Assembly: GCF_022842145.1 (NCBI RefSeq)
Contig: NZ_JALHQD010000001.1
Coordinates: 688,127-752,126, forward strand
Length of the DNA stretch: 64,000 bases
Source: Tabrizicola sp.
GTDB lineage: Bacteria > Pseudomonadota > Alphaproteobacteria > Rhodobacterales > Rhodobacteraceae
Reading direction: 5' to 3'
Shown: positions 25,411-37,034 of the stretch, in pieces
Layout: the number at the start of each line of letters is the position of its first letter
How positions within the stretch are numbered: position 1 is the stretch's first letter
Translations under genes and position numbers: made by a program
Notes under the pieces: generated by a model
The model's database searches: none
Seen by the model: the letters and a program-made list of their open reading frames with translations, nothing else
Told to the model about the DNA's origin: nothing

Positions 25411-26918
25411 GGCGCAGGGGCCTCGGCGGGGGCAAAGTCCGGGACGACCCAAAGCTCGACCCGCCGGTTCAGCTGGCGGCCGATAGCCGTCTCGTCGCAG
25501 GACATCGGCAGCGCCTCGCCGAAGCCTTCGATCACCGGCAGATCGGCGGGCGCCAGGTCCGGAGCCACCGCAGCCAGCTCTTGCGCCACTTTGGCCGCGC
25601 GTTCCACCGACAGCGCAAGGTTGGCCTCGGCCGCGCCCGACCCGTCGGAGAACCCGGCCAGCACCAGTTTCTGATTGCGGAATTGCCCCGCGGCGATCAG
25701 CTGGGCAAGGTCCACCAGGTTGTCCTGCGACTGCGGATCCAGCGTCGAGGACCCATCCTCGAACCGGAAGGTCAGCGACACCCGGTCGGCCCCGTCCATG
25801 ATCCCCGCCAGCCGCTTGAGGTCGTCCAGCGTCACATCCTCGCCGGCGCCCTGGATCGCGTTGATCAGGCGCAGCCCGTCCGCGGTCATCGGCTGGCGGC
25901 TGGCCGAGCGGTCCACGAACCCCGATGCCGCGACCGCCGCCTGCGCCTCGGGCGTGCGCAGGAAATCCAGGAATTCGCGCGTCAGAAGCGGGAGGCGACG
26001 CTTGGGGGTCAGCAGCATCACGGGCAAGGCCAGCGGATAATCCTCGGCCTTGATCGCCAGCGCGGTCGGCAACAGAGGGAAACCGCAGGAATCCGTCAAA
26101 GGCATCCGCCGCGCGGGCGCAATCGCGGACCGGCCGGAAATCGCGATCGCCCAAGGGTCCTTCGCCACCGCTTCGGCCAGCGATGCAAGGTCCGGGTGAA
26201 GCACCGCTGTTGCCACTTGCGCACCCAGACGCTGAGCCAGGGCCTGTTGCAGGTCGGCCTCGCCCGCCAGCGCATGCAGCACCACCGGCATGTCCGGCCC
26301 ACCGATCTGCGCCCAGTTGTCGACCTCGCCACGCAACACCATCGCCAGTTCGGCGGTCGAGATGTCCGGAGTGGGATTGTCCGGAGCCACCAGGACCACC
26401 AGCGCCTCTGTCGCCACCGCGTGGCTGCCAAGGTCGGGCTCGGCCCGGAAGGCAAGCTTCAGGTCAGCCGCGCCGTCCTGCACCGCCGTCGTGGCCGCGT
26501 CGGGCGCCATTGGCAGGAAAGAGATCACAGCCAGCTCTTGCAGGCTTTCCGGGTCCAGGATGCGGGCCTGGAAAGCGTTGCCCCCGCCCGGCTCGTAGAC
26601 CAGCCCGCGCGCCTGGGCAAAGGCCTGGAAGAGCGCCGGCAACAGCCCTGCTGCATCGGGCGAGCCGACGACCCGCATCACCGCCTTGGGCGCGATCAGG
26701 TCAGGACAGGCCGGACCCTCGCAGATGACGCCCTGCCCGTCGACGGTCAGGGGACCATAGGCCGTGTCGATGCGGTAGAACTCGCCGTCATAGCCCTGCA
26801 GGGTTCCGGTCAGCACAATGCCACCCTCACGGGCGACCAGGGTGACATCCTGGGCAGCAATGGGCCCCGAAATGCACAGCGCAGCGCAAAGCGCCGCGAG
26901 TCCTGCCTTCACACCCAT
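25407..26918 (-). CDS. Periplasmic binding-protein-like domain fused to OmpA C-terminal domain
   Basis: This 503-residue exported protein has a signal peptide (about 1-22), a PstS/phosphate-binding-like domain (about 60-335, with FLRTPEAQAAVAASGFV typical of its end) and an OmpA peptidoglycan-binding domain (about 380-495, with FEDGSSTLD, GFSDGSG and NRRVELWV). It would be a binding module anchored to the cell wall rather than part of a classical ABC importer; no Pst genes are nearby. The ligand is unknown. It converges on mtlK with interlocked stop codons (CTAA, 25407-25410). Confidence 0.78.
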   Translation of the reverse strand: MGVKAGLAALCAALCISGPIAAQDVTLVAREGGIVLTGTLQGYDGEFYRIDTAYGPLTVDGQGVICEGPACPDLIAPKAVMRVVGSPDAAGLLPALFQAFAQARGLVYEPGGGNAFQARILDPESLQELAVISFLPMAPDAATTAVQDGAADLKLAFRAEPDLGSHAVATEALVVLVAPDNPTPDISTAELAMVLRGEVDNWAQIGGPDMPVVLHALAGEADLQQALAQRLGAQVATAVLHPDLASLAEAVAKDPWAIAISGRSAIAPARRMPLTDSCGFPLLPTALAIKAEDYPLALPVMLLTPKRRLPLLTREFLDFLRTPEAQAAVAASGFVDRSASRQPMTADGLRLINAIQGAGEDVTLDDLKRLAGIMDGADRVSLTFRFEDGSSTLDPQSQDNLVDLAQLIAAGQFRNQKLVLAGFSDGSGAAEANLALSVERAAKVAQELAAVAPDLAPADLPVIEGFGEALPMSCDETAIGRQLNRRVELWVVPDFAPAEAPAP

Positions 26919-26935
26919 CGACCGTTTCGAACCCT

Positions 26936-27841
26936 TTAGTTAGGAACGGCGAGTTTCAGGGCAGGCGCAAGATTCTTCAACACCAGAATGTCGCCCACCG
27001 TGCCGCACAGCGGAACTGCGATGGTCTGCTCGGCCGTGACGGCGACACCGCCAGCAGAATGCACGGTTTCGACCCGAAGGGTGCGGCCGCAGGTCGCCGG
27101 GGTGATCCGCAGTTCGCCGGTGATATCGGCACTGCCGAAGTCCTTGCCCGGGACCGAATAGACCCGTGCCAGAACCGGCGACGGAAGGTCCTCCTGGCCC
27201 AGGGCAATCACGCCCTGCTCTGACCCGGCCACGGCCGAGCTGCCGATCAGCACGCGGTCGCCGTCGGTGACGCGCAGTTCAAGCTCGACCGGGCTGTCCC
27301 AGGTGATGGCATAGCGGGTATAGGACGCGGCATCGGGCACCGTGACCTTGCCAAGGACCAGTTGGGAATCCTGCAGGTAGACCGCGACCATCGCGTCAGA
27401 GCGCAAGGCGGGCAAGGCCACGACCGCCAATCCGTCGGCCTTGATCTGCGCCGAGAAGGACAGGCCGGAATGCCGCACGACAAAACGTTCGCCACGGTTG
27501 CAGGGCGCGGTCAGCTGGGCTTGGATCATCGCACCGGGCAGCGGCGCCAAAGACAGTTGCGCCTGGCACGTCCCGCCGGACGCCATTGGAGCAGCGGCTG
27601 CGACCGGGGTAATGCCAGTGACCTGGCCCATGCCGGGATCGACGGTGCTGCTCAGCGAGGCGGATTCCGGGACGGCGAGTCCTGCGGTGATGACAGGACG
27701 CGCCTCACGCGCCGCTTCCGCTGCGGTCTGCAGAAGCGAGTGCTGGGCCGCAGGGGCCTTCAGATGTTCCGCTGTATGGGCGGCTCCGAATGCAACCGCC
27801 ACGACGGCGGAGATGCGCAGAACCTTTTTGCCCCAAAGCAT
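26936..27841 (-). CDS. Exported/membrane-anchored protein of unknown function next to secA
   Basis: This 301-residue protein has an N-terminal hydrophobic segment (about 9-22, ISAVVAVAFGAAH), a low-complexity Ala/Pro/Ser linker to about residue 90 and a beta-rich periplasmic domain with conserved-looking cysteines (TCQ, PCNRGERF, TCGRTL, LCGTVGDI), likely disulfide-bonded. I do not recognise a family. It shares direction with secA (upstream) and the OmpA fusion gene (17 bases downstream), so the latter two are likely one transcript, with a common envelope role inferred. Confidence 0.65.
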   Translation of the reverse strand: MLWGKKVLRISAVVAVAFGAAHTAEHLKAPAAQHSLLQTAAEAAREARPVITAGLAVPESASLSSTVDPGMGQVTGITPVAAAAPMASGGTCQAQLSLAPLPGAMIQAQLTAPCNRGERFVVRHSGLSFSAQIKADGLAVVALPALRSDAMVAVYLQDSQLVLGKVTVPDAASYTRYAITWDSPVELELRVTDGDRVLIGSSAVAGSEQGVIALGQEDLPSPVLARVYSVPGKDFGSADITGELRITPATCGRTLRVETVHSAGGVAVTAEQTIAVPLCGTVGDILVLKNLAPALKLAVPN

Positions 27842-27935
27842 GGCAGTGCCCCGGTCAGGAATCGTTACCGTTTTGGGTTAAAGCCCAATAGGGGCGGAGA
27901 AAAGGCATTAATGGGGAAGGCTTACGGCCAGCTGC

Positions 27936-27967
27936 CCTTTCGGCCGGGAGTCACCCCGGCCGAAAGG
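27936..27967 (-). terminator. 13-bp perfect hairpin after secA
   Basis: CCTTTCGGCCGGG (27936-27948) and CCCGGCCGAAAGG (27955-27967) pair completely around the 6-base loop. The hairpin starts 5 bases past the secA stop on the minus strand. No U-tract follows on that strand, so termination may be inefficient or Rho-assisted; 3'-end protection of the secA mRNA is equally possible. Confidence 0.6.
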
Positions 27968-27972
27968 CCGCC

Positions 27973-30747
<2,775 letters not shown>

Positions 30748-30816
30748 GTTTTCTCCGTGGGCGGCTTCTCTGACATCATCGTGTGGCCGTTGGGCTTGCC
30801 CGCCCCCACGGCCTTC

Positions 30817-30896
30817 CCTAGAAGGTCCAGAGCATGACCGGTCAAGCCCGTTCCACGCGACTGTCGCGATGTAAGGGGAAGCATCGGCATAGTCAA
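30817..30896 (-). promoter_or_regulatory. Candidate secA promoters
   Basis: Two minus-strand pairs are visible upstream of secA: TTGACC (30840-30845) with TCTAGG (30817-30822), spacing 17; and farther upstream TTGACT (30891-30896) with TTACAT (30869-30874), spacing 16. The -35 boxes are good and the -10 boxes moderate. The same 188-base gap must also hold the parvulin promoter, for which I see no clear candidate. Confidence 0.4.
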
Positions 30897-30935
30897 CTTA
30901 AGCAGGCCCGTGGCCCCGATCAGGAGTAGGTGAAA

Positions 30936-31778
30936 ATGACGAAACACTCGAGGTTCTGGTCGTCACTGGCTCTGGCGACCCTTTTGTCCGGTCCTGCGCT
31001 GGCCGAAGGCGAGACTGCAGAGACCGTCGTCGCGACCGTGAACGGGGTGAATATCACCCTTGGCCACATGATCGCCCTGCGCGAAACGCTGCCGCAGGAA
31101 TACCTGTCGCTGCCGGACGATGTCCTGTTCAAGGGCATCTACGACCAGCTGATCCAGCAGGAAGTGCTGGCCCAGTCGGTCGGTGAGCTTGGGCCGCGCG
31201 TGCTGGCAACCCTGGACAACGACAAGCGCGGCCTGGTTTCGGGGATCGCGATCGAAGGAATTGTCGCGTCGGCCGTGACGGACGAGGCCTTGCAGGCTGC
31301 CTATGACGCCCGCTTCAAGGACGCCGCCCCGCAGATGGAATACAGCGCCGCGCACATCCTTGTCGCCACCAAGGAAGAAGCCGACGCGATCAAGACCGAG
31401 CTGGCCGGTGGGGCCGACTTCGCCGAGATCGCCAAGGCCAAGTCGACCGATACCGGGTCGGGCGCCAATGGCGGCGATCTGGGCTGGTTCGGACCGGGCA
31501 TGATGGTCAAGCCGTTCGAGGACGCCGTCATCGCCGCCAAGGTCGGCGAAGTGGCTGGCCCGATCCAGACCGACTTCGGTTTCCACCTGATCCTGGTCAA
31601 GGAAACCCGCGTGGCCGAAAAGCCCACGCTGGACCAGCTGCGCGACGAACTTGCCGCCGAGGTTGAAACCGCCGCGATCAATGCGAAGATCGAAGAGCTG
31701 ACCAAGGGCGCGACCGTCACGCGGGACGGCGAAGGGATTGACCCGACGCTGCTCAAGAACTCGGCCCTGATCGACTGA
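30936..31778 (+). CDS. Parvulin-type peptidyl-prolyl cis-trans isomerase (periplasmic)
   Basis: This 280-residue exported foldase has a signal peptide ending near ALA-EG (about residue 22), a SurA/PrsA-like N-terminal region and a parvulin (PpiC) domain at about 130-230, with AAHILVATKEEAD, GANGGDLGWF and TDFGFHLI. It likely helps fold outer-membrane or exported proteins. AGGAG lies 9 bases before the ATG at 30936 but only 3 before an in-frame GTG at 30930, so I use the ATG. argJ follows after 26 bases. Position opposite secA fits the export theme. Confidence 0.88.
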   Translation: MTKHSRFWSSLALATLLSGPALAEGETAETVVATVNGVNITLGHMIALRETLPQEYLSLPDDVLFKGIYDQLIQQEVLAQSVGELGPRVLATLDNDKRGLVSGIAIEGIVASAVTDEALQAAYDARFKDAAPQMEYSAAHILVATKEEADAIKTELAGGADFAEIAKAKSTDTGSGANGGDLGWFGPGMMVKPFEDAVIAAKVGEVAGPIQTDFGFHLILVKETRVAEKPTLDQLRDELAAEVETAAINAKIEELTKGATVTRDGEGIDPTLLKNSALID

Positions 31779-31804
31779 ACGCACGGCAACCCGGGGGGAC
31801 GGAC

Positions 31805-33184
31805 ATGGCGAAGACTGACTGGAAGGCCGAAGCGAAGGCCCTGAAGAAGAAGGTCCGCAAACTCAGGGACAGTTTGACCTCGGCGGCAGGTCCGGTGGCA
31901 GATGCCGTTTCGGAAGCCGTCGGTGATGTGGTCGCGGCAGCGAAAAAGGCGATGAAGCCGGTTTCGCCTCTGGCGCCGGCCAGTTTCCCGGTCCTGCCCG
32001 CGATCAAGGGCGCCGAATTCGCCGCCGTCGAGGCGGGCGTGCGCTATCAGAACCGCAAGGACGTGATGCTGGTGCGGCTTGCCCCCGGCGCCACGATGGC
32101 CGGGGTCTTCACCCGGTCTTCCACCCGGTCGGGCTGCGTGCGCGACTGCCAGGCCAAGCTGGCGCTGAAGGTTCCCGACAGCGCGGGCGCCGCGATCATC
32201 GTGAACTCCGGCAATTCCAACGCCTTTACCGGGCGAGTGGGCGATGAGGCCGTAGCTGCCGTCACCGGCGCGGTGGCCGAAGCACTGGGCGTTCCGGCCT
32301 CGCGCGTCTTCTCGTCGTCAACCGGCGTGATCGGCGAACCGCTGCCTTACGACAAGATCACCGCAAAGGTCCCCGATCTGGTGGCCGCGCTGCAAGAAGA
32401 CGCCGTGGAAATGGCCGCCCAGGCGATCATGACCACCGACACTTTCCCGAAAGGTGCCGCCGCCACCGTTCAGGGCGAGGGCGGGATGATCCACATCTCC
32501 GGCATCGCCAAGGGTTCGGGGATGATCGCGCCCGACATGGCGACGATGCTGGTCTACATCTTCACCGACGCGAAGATTTCCGCGCCTGCATTGCAGAAGA
32601 TGGTGTCGCGCAACGTCGATGCGACGTTCAACTCGATCACGGTGGACAGCGACACCTCGACGTCCGACACGCTGCTGATTGCCGCGACCGGGCAATCCCC
32701 TGCTGCCGAGCTGAAAGGCGCGGCGCTGAAGGCTTTCGAGACCGCTTTGGCCGGAGTGATGCGCGACCTAGCCCTGCAAGTGGTGCGCGACGGCGAAGGG
32801 GCGACCAAGCTGGTCGAGGTGCGCGTCACGGGTGCCGCGACGGATGAAGACGCGGCCAAGGTCGCCTTCTCCATCGCCAACTCGCCCCTGGTGAAGACCG
32901 CCGTTGCGGGGCAGGACCCGAACTGGGGCCGCATCGTTGCGGCCATCGGCAAGTCCGGCGCGCAGGCCGACCGCGACAAGCTGACGATCCGCTTTGGCGA
33001 CATTCTCGTGGCGCAAAACGGCTGGCGGAACCCGGACTACAAGGAAGACGACGGCGCGTCCTACATGCAGGGCCAGGAGCTGGTCTTGGCCGTAGATCTG
33101 GGTCTCGGGAAGAGCAAGCGCAGCGTCTGGACTTGCGACCTGACCTCCCGCTACATCGAAATCAACGCCGACTACCGCTCCTGA
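31805..33184 (+). CDS. argJ: Bifunctional ornithine acetyltransferase / N-acetylglutamate synthase ArgJ
   Basis: This 459-residue protein contains the whole ArgJ enzyme: the self-cleavage/nucleophile site in MIAPDMATML (Thr of ATML) and ornithine-binding blocks such as DPNWGRI. ArgJ transfers the acetyl group from N-acetylornithine to glutamate in the cyclic arginine pathway. It is about 50 residues longer than usual because of a Lys/Ala-rich N-terminal extension (KKKVRKL, AAKKAMK). A GGGGGA site supports the long start; an internal ATG (31949) would give the normal length but lacks a well-spaced ribosome site. Confidence 0.93.
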   Translation: MAKTDWKAEAKALKKKVRKLRDSLTSAAGPVADAVSEAVGDVVAAAKKAMKPVSPLAPASFPVLPAIKGAEFAAVEAGVRYQNRKDVMLVRLAPGATMAGVFTRSSTRSGCVRDCQAKLALKVPDSAGAAIIVNSGNSNAFTGRVGDEAVAAVTGAVAEALGVPASRVFSSSTGVIGEPLPYDKITAKVPDLVAALQEDAVEMAAQAIMTTDTFPKGAAATVQGEGGMIHISGIAKGSGMIAPDMATMLVYIFTDAKISAPALQKMVSRNVDATFNSITVDSDTSTSDTLLIAATGQSPAAELKGAALKAFETALAGVMRDLALQVVRDGEGATKLVEVRVTGAATDEDAAKVAFSIANSPLVKTAVAGQDPNWGRIVAAIGKSGAQADRDKLTIRFGDILVAQNGWRNPDYKEDDGASYMQGQELVLAVDLGLGKSKRSVWTCDLTSRYIEINADYRS

Positions 33185-33213
33185 TTTCATCTGTCCGAAA
33201 ATATCCCGGGGGT

Positions 33214-33231
33214 CCGGGGGCTGGCCCCCGG
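33214..33231 (+). terminator. GC hairpin between argJ and mutT
   Basis: CCGGGGG (33214-33220) and CCCCCGG (33225-33231) form a perfect 7-pair all-GC stem with loop CTGG, 30 bases after the argJ stop. No U-tract follows. It probably attenuates or protects argJ mRNA rather than fully terminating, since mutT starts 21 bases later without its own visible promoter. Confidence 0.45.
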
Positions 33232-33252
33232 GGTTCCCCACAAGGACCGCCC

Positions 33253-33651
33253 ATGAAAATCATCCTCGTCTCCGCCGTCGCGCTGATCGACCCTGACGGC
33301 CGCGTCCTCCTGGCCCAGCGCCCCGAGGGCAAGTCGCTCGCCGGCCTCTGGGAGTTCCCCGGCGGCAAGGTCGAACCCGGCGAGACGCCCGAGGCCGCGC
33401 TGATCCGGGAGCTGAAGGAAGAACTGGACATCGACACCTGGTCGTCCTGCCTGGCGCCCCTGACCTTCGCGAGCCACTCCTACGAGGACTTCCATCTGTT
33501 GATGCCGCTTTTCGCCTGCCGCCGCTGGCAGGGCACCCCCCGCGCGACCGAGGGGCAGACGCTGGCCTGGGTCCGGCCCAACCAACTGCGCGACTACCCG
33601 ATGCCCCCCGCCGACCTGCCGCTGATCCCGATCCTGCGCGACTGGCTTTGA
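33253..33651 (+). CDS. mutT: 8-oxo-dGTP diphosphatase-like NUDIX hydrolase MutT
   Basis: This small NUDIX enzyme (132 residues) carries the full NUDIX box from GGKVEPGETPEAALIREL to KEELDI (about residues 37-60). Length and the LLAQRPEGKSLAGLWEFPGGK start match MutT, which removes 8-oxo-dGTP from the nucleotide pool. It follows argJ in the same direction and is convergent with infB. Other small NUDIX specificities cannot be excluded. Confidence 0.85.
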   Translation: MKIILVSAVALIDPDGRVLLAQRPEGKSLAGLWEFPGGKVEPGETPEAALIRELKEELDIDTWSSCLAPLTFASHSYEDFHLLMPLFACRRWQGTPRATEGQTLAWVRPNQLRDYPMPPADLPLIPILRDWL

Positions 33652-33668
33652 CCCGTCGTTCCGCAAAG

Positions 33669-33695
33669 AAAAACGCCGGACCCAAGGGCCCGGCG
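33669..33695 (-). terminator. Rho-independent terminator of the rimP-nusA-infB operon
   Basis: On the minus strand, the stem CGCCGG/CCGGCG (33674-33679 with 33690-33695), extended by a mismatch and further GC pairs, is followed at once by TTTTTC (33669-33673). It lies 83 bases past the infB stop. This is a textbook intrinsic terminator; in the other direction it may also stop mutT transcripts, without a clear U-tract. Confidence 0.8.
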
Positions 33696-33777
33696 CAATT
33701 CTTGAGATTTCCTGAACGCCCACGACCAACCCCTTGAAAATACGGGGTCAGCCGCGGTTCGCCATCGTGGCGGGGGA

Positions 33778-36369
33778 TCAGTCCAGCGTGCGCTGGACCT
33801 CCTCGCGCTCGAAGATTTCGATGACATCGTTCTGACGGATGTCCTCGTAGTTCTCGAAAGCCATGCCGCATTCCTGGCCCGAGATGACTTCCTTCACCTC
33901 GTCCTTGAAGCGTTTCAGCGTCTTCAGCGTGCCCTCGTGGATCACCACGTTGTCGCGCAGGAGACGCACGCCAGCCGACCGGCGAGCGACACCCTCGGTG
34001 ACCAGGCAACCCGCGACCTTGCCGACGTTCGACACCTTGAAGACCTCCAGGATCTTCGCGTAGCCGATGAAGGTCTCGCGGACCTCGGCCTTGAGAAGAC
34101 CCGACGCGGCGGCTTTGATGTCGTCGACCAGATCGTAGATGATCGAGTAGTAGCGGATCTCGACCCCCTTCTGGGTGGCGGACGCCCGGGCCGTCGCATT
34201 GGCGCGGACGTTGAAGCCGATGATCGGAGCCTTAGAGGCCTCGGCCAGTGCCACGTCGGTGTCGGTGATCGCACCCACACCCGAGTGCAGCACGCGGACG
34301 CGAACCTCGTCGTTGCCGATCTTCTCCATTGCCTGAACGATGGCTTCGGCGGAACCTTGCACGTCGGCCTTGATCAGGATCGGCAGTTCGGCGACGGACT
34401 GGTCGGCCTTGGCCTTCGCCATCAGCTGTTCCAGCGTGGTCGCAGCCCCTGCGGCGGCGCGCTTGTCCTTGGCGGCCTTGATCCGGTAGTCGGCGATCTC
34501 GCGGGCTTGCGCCTCGGTCTCGACGACGTTCAGCGTGTCACCTGCGGACGGCGTGCCCGACAGGCCCAGCACTTCGACCGGAACCGAGGGACCGGCTTCC
34601 GCCACCGTTTCGCCCTGGTCGTTGATCAGCGCCCGAACCTTGCCCCACTGCTCGCCGACGACGAAGATGTCGCCCTTGCGGAGCGTGCCGTTCTGGACCA
34701 GCACCGTCGCGACCGGACCCCGGCCCACGTCAAGCTTGGCTTCGATCACCGCACCAGAGGCCGCCCGATTCGGGTTGGCCCGCAGTTCCAGAAGCTCGGC
34801 CTGCAGCGCGATGGCTTCCAGAAGGTCGTCCAGACCCAGACCCGTCTTGGCCGAAACCTCGACATCCTGCACGTCGCCCGACATCGCTTCCACCACGATC
34901 TCGTGCTGGAGCAGGTCGGTGCGGACCTTGGTCGGGTTCGCCTCGTGCTTGTCGATCTTGTTGATCGCCACGATCATCGGGACCTTGGCGGCCTTGGCGT
35001 GGTTGATCGCCTCGATCGTCTGCGGCATCACGGCGTCGTCGGCTGCGACCACCAGGACCACGATGTCCGTCACCTGAGCCCCGCGCGAACGCATGGAGGT
35101 GAAGGCCGCGTGACCGGGAGTGTCGAGGAAGGTGACGAGTTGCCCGTTGGGCGTCTTCACCTGATAGGCACCGATGTGCTGGGTGATCCCGCCAGCCTCG
35201 CCAGAGACGACGCTGGTCTTCCGGATCGCGTCCAGCAGCGAGGTCTTGCCGTGATCGACGTGGCCCATGATCGTGACGATCGGCGGGCGCGACAGCAGGC
35301 TTTCGTCCAGGTCCTTGACGGTGTCGATGACCTGCTCGACGTCGGCGTCCGAGACGCGGACGGCCTTGTGGCCGAATTCCTCGATCACCAGTTCGGCGGT
35401 GTCGGCGTCGATGGCTTGGTTCATCGTGACCATCATGCCCATCTTCATCAGGCTCTTGACCACGTCGGCGGCGCGTTCGGCCATCCGGTTGGCAAGCTCC
35501 GAGACAACGATGGTTTCCGGCAGCTGCACGTCGCGCACCTGCTTTTCGGCCTTCTGACCCAGACCCAGCGCCTTGGCGCGGGCCTTTTCCTGCTTGCGCT
35601 TCATGGCGGCCAGGCTGCGCTGACGGCCGCTGTCGCCCGACATCGCATCGCTGAGCGTCAGTTTGCCCGAACGACGGCCTTCGTCGCCGGTGCCACGCTT
35701 GGCACCCCGGTCGCCACGGTCGTCCTTGTCGCGGTCGGTCTTGCGCGGCGTCGGCAGGCCGGGCTTGGCCGAGGCCGGACCGCGGGGATCGTCGGTCGAG
35801 GCGGGCGCAGCCGGAGCGGCGCGGTCGGCCGGCTTGGCCGCAGCAGCTGGAGGCGGCGTCGTCGAGCGGGCGCGTGTGCCCAGGACGTCGGCCTTGCGGG
35901 CTTCGGCAGCGGCAATCTTGGCAGCGGCTTCGGCCTTGGCGGCACGATCCTCTTCCTCGGCCTTCAGACGGAGTGCCTCGGTGCGCTCGCGGTCCTCACG
36001 CTCCTTCGCCTCAATCTCGGCGCGGCGCACGGCGCGATCTTCCTCGCGGACGCGATCTTCCTCGGCGCGGCGGACGGCATCTTCCGCCTCGCGTGCCTTG
36101 GCAGCGCGAAGGGCGGCCAGACGCCGGTCCATTTCCGCGTCGGAGATGCCTGCGGGCCGCTTCGACGGATCACCGTAGTTCGTTGGCGCAGACGACTGGC
36201 CCGCGCCCGGCGTACCAGGCTTCGGAGCCGCGGTGGGAACCACCACGCGCTTGCGCTTCGTTTCGACCACGACGCTCTTGGTCCGGCCATGGCTGAAGCT
36301 TTGCTTCACCTGTCCGGAACGGGGGGCGCCCCCAAGGCCAAGAGGTTTCTTGCCGTCAGTATCGCTCAT
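33778..36369 (-). CDS. infB: Translation initiation factor IF-2
   Basis: This 863-residue IF-2 has a long, charged and Ala/Pro-rich N-terminal region (about 1-330), then the GTPase domain with GHVDHGKT (369-376), DTPGHAAF and NKID, and the C-terminal domains that bind fMet-tRNA. It positions initiator tRNA on the 30S subunit. The ATG overlaps the end of the ylxR gene by 4 bases. Order nusA-ylxR-infB is conserved in bacteria. Confidence 0.97.
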   Translation of the reverse strand: MSDTDGKKPLGLGGAPRSGQVKQSFSHGRTKSVVVETKRKRVVVPTAAPKPGTPGAGQSSAPTNYGDPSKRPAGISDAEMDRRLAALRAAKAREAEDAVRRAEEDRVREEDRAVRRAEIEAKEREDRERTEALRLKAEEEDRAAKAEAAAKIAAAEARKADVLGTRARSTTPPPAAAAKPADRAAPAAPASTDDPRGPASAKPGLPTPRKTDRDKDDRGDRGAKRGTGDEGRRSGKLTLSDAMSGDSGRQRSLAAMKRKQEKARAKALGLGQKAEKQVRDVQLPETIVVSELANRMAERAADVVKSLMKMGMMVTMNQAIDADTAELVIEEFGHKAVRVSDADVEQVIDTVKDLDESLLSRPPIVTIMGHVDHGKTSLLDAIRKTSVVSGEAGGITQHIGAYQVKTPNGQLVTFLDTPGHAAFTSMRSRGAQVTDIVVLVVAADDAVMPQTIEAINHAKAAKVPMIVAINKIDKHEANPTKVRTDLLQHEIVVEAMSGDVQDVEVSAKTGLGLDDLLEAIALQAELLELRANPNRAASGAVIEAKLDVGRGPVATVLVQNGTLRKGDIFVVGEQWGKVRALINDQGETVAEAGPSVPVEVLGLSGTPSAGDTLNVVETEAQAREIADYRIKAAKDKRAAAGAATTLEQLMAKAKADQSVAELPILIKADVQGSAEAIVQAMEKIGNDEVRVRVLHSGVGAITDTDVALAEASKAPIIGFNVRANATARASATQKGVEIRYYSIIYDLVDDIKAAASGLLKAEVRETFIGYAKILEVFKVSNVGKVAGCLVTEGVARRSAGVRLLRDNVVIHEGTLKTLKRFKDEVKEVISGQECGMAFENYEDIRQNDVIEIFEREEVQRTLD

Positions 36370-37010
36370 GCGTTCTTCGTATCCTTCATGGCGGTCTCGC
36401 CGCCGTCATCCCCACCGGCCTGCCCACGCAAGCCAGCGAGTTTTGCCGCTTCCTCTACAACACGGGACCTGAGTCCACCAGCGGCAAGCGCGGCGTGTAT
36501 CGCACGTTCGCGCCCGAATGCCAAACCGATTTCCCCAGCCGAAAGGCAACCAATAAAGCCTTTGTCGCCTTCCGGCGCGTGCAGCTTCGTCTTGCCCCGT
36601 TCGGACCCGTCGCTGGCCTGGATCAGCGTTACCGCCGAGCCCTTCATGAGCCAGTCCTTCACCTTCTCGTAACCGGTGACCGCGTCACCCGCCTTGCGGG
36701 CCATCGAAAGCATGTCGATGGTCCGCTGCAACACCAGTGCTTCGACCAGATCCGGCAGCCCGTCGGGCACCTTCACCGGCTGACGCGCCGCGCGGGAGAA
36801 GAGGTTCTTCTTCGCCGCCTTCTCGATGGCCGCCCGATCCGCCGCGACATAGATTCCCCGGCCGGGCAGCTTGCCCATGACATCCGGGACGATCTGACCT
36901 TCAGGACCCAGGCAAAAGCGGATCAGACCCGCTTTCGGCTGGCTTTCCCCGGTCGCAATGCACTTGCGTTCCGGATCGTCCCTGTCCTTTTCCCGGCCGC
37001 CGCGCGTCAT
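36366..37010 (-). CDS. YlxR-family (DUF448) RNA-binding protein fused to L7Ae-like domain
   Basis: This 214-residue protein has an N-terminal YlxR domain (about 12-90, with [18 protein letters not shown] and GRGIYV) and a C-terminal L7Ae/ribosomal-protein-like domain (about 100-205, with [18 protein letters not shown]). In Firmicutes these are two separate genes between nusA and infB; the fused form is usual in alphaproteobacteria. It probably binds RNA in the transcription/translation machinery; its exact role is unproven. It lies 24 bases after nusA and overlaps infB. Confidence 0.88.
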   Translation of the reverse strand: MTRGGREKDRDDPERKCIATGESQPKAGLIRFCLGPEGQIVPDVMGKLPGRGIYVAADRAAIEKAAKKNLFSRAARQPVKVPDGLPDLVEALVLQRTIDMLSMARKAGDAVTGYEKVKDWLMKGSAVTLIQASDGSERGKTKLHAPEGDKGFIGCLSAGEIGLAFGRERAIHAALAAGGLRSRVVEEAAKLAGLRGQAGGDDGGETAMKDTKNA

Positions 37011-37034
37011 GCGCTAGGTCCCCGAGGCCTGAGA

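Noticed and set aside
24016-26154. A 712-codon minus-strand frame opposite mtlK and running into the OmpA-fusion gene
   Set aside because: It crosses two well-supported genes and has Arg/Pro/Gly-rich shadow composition.
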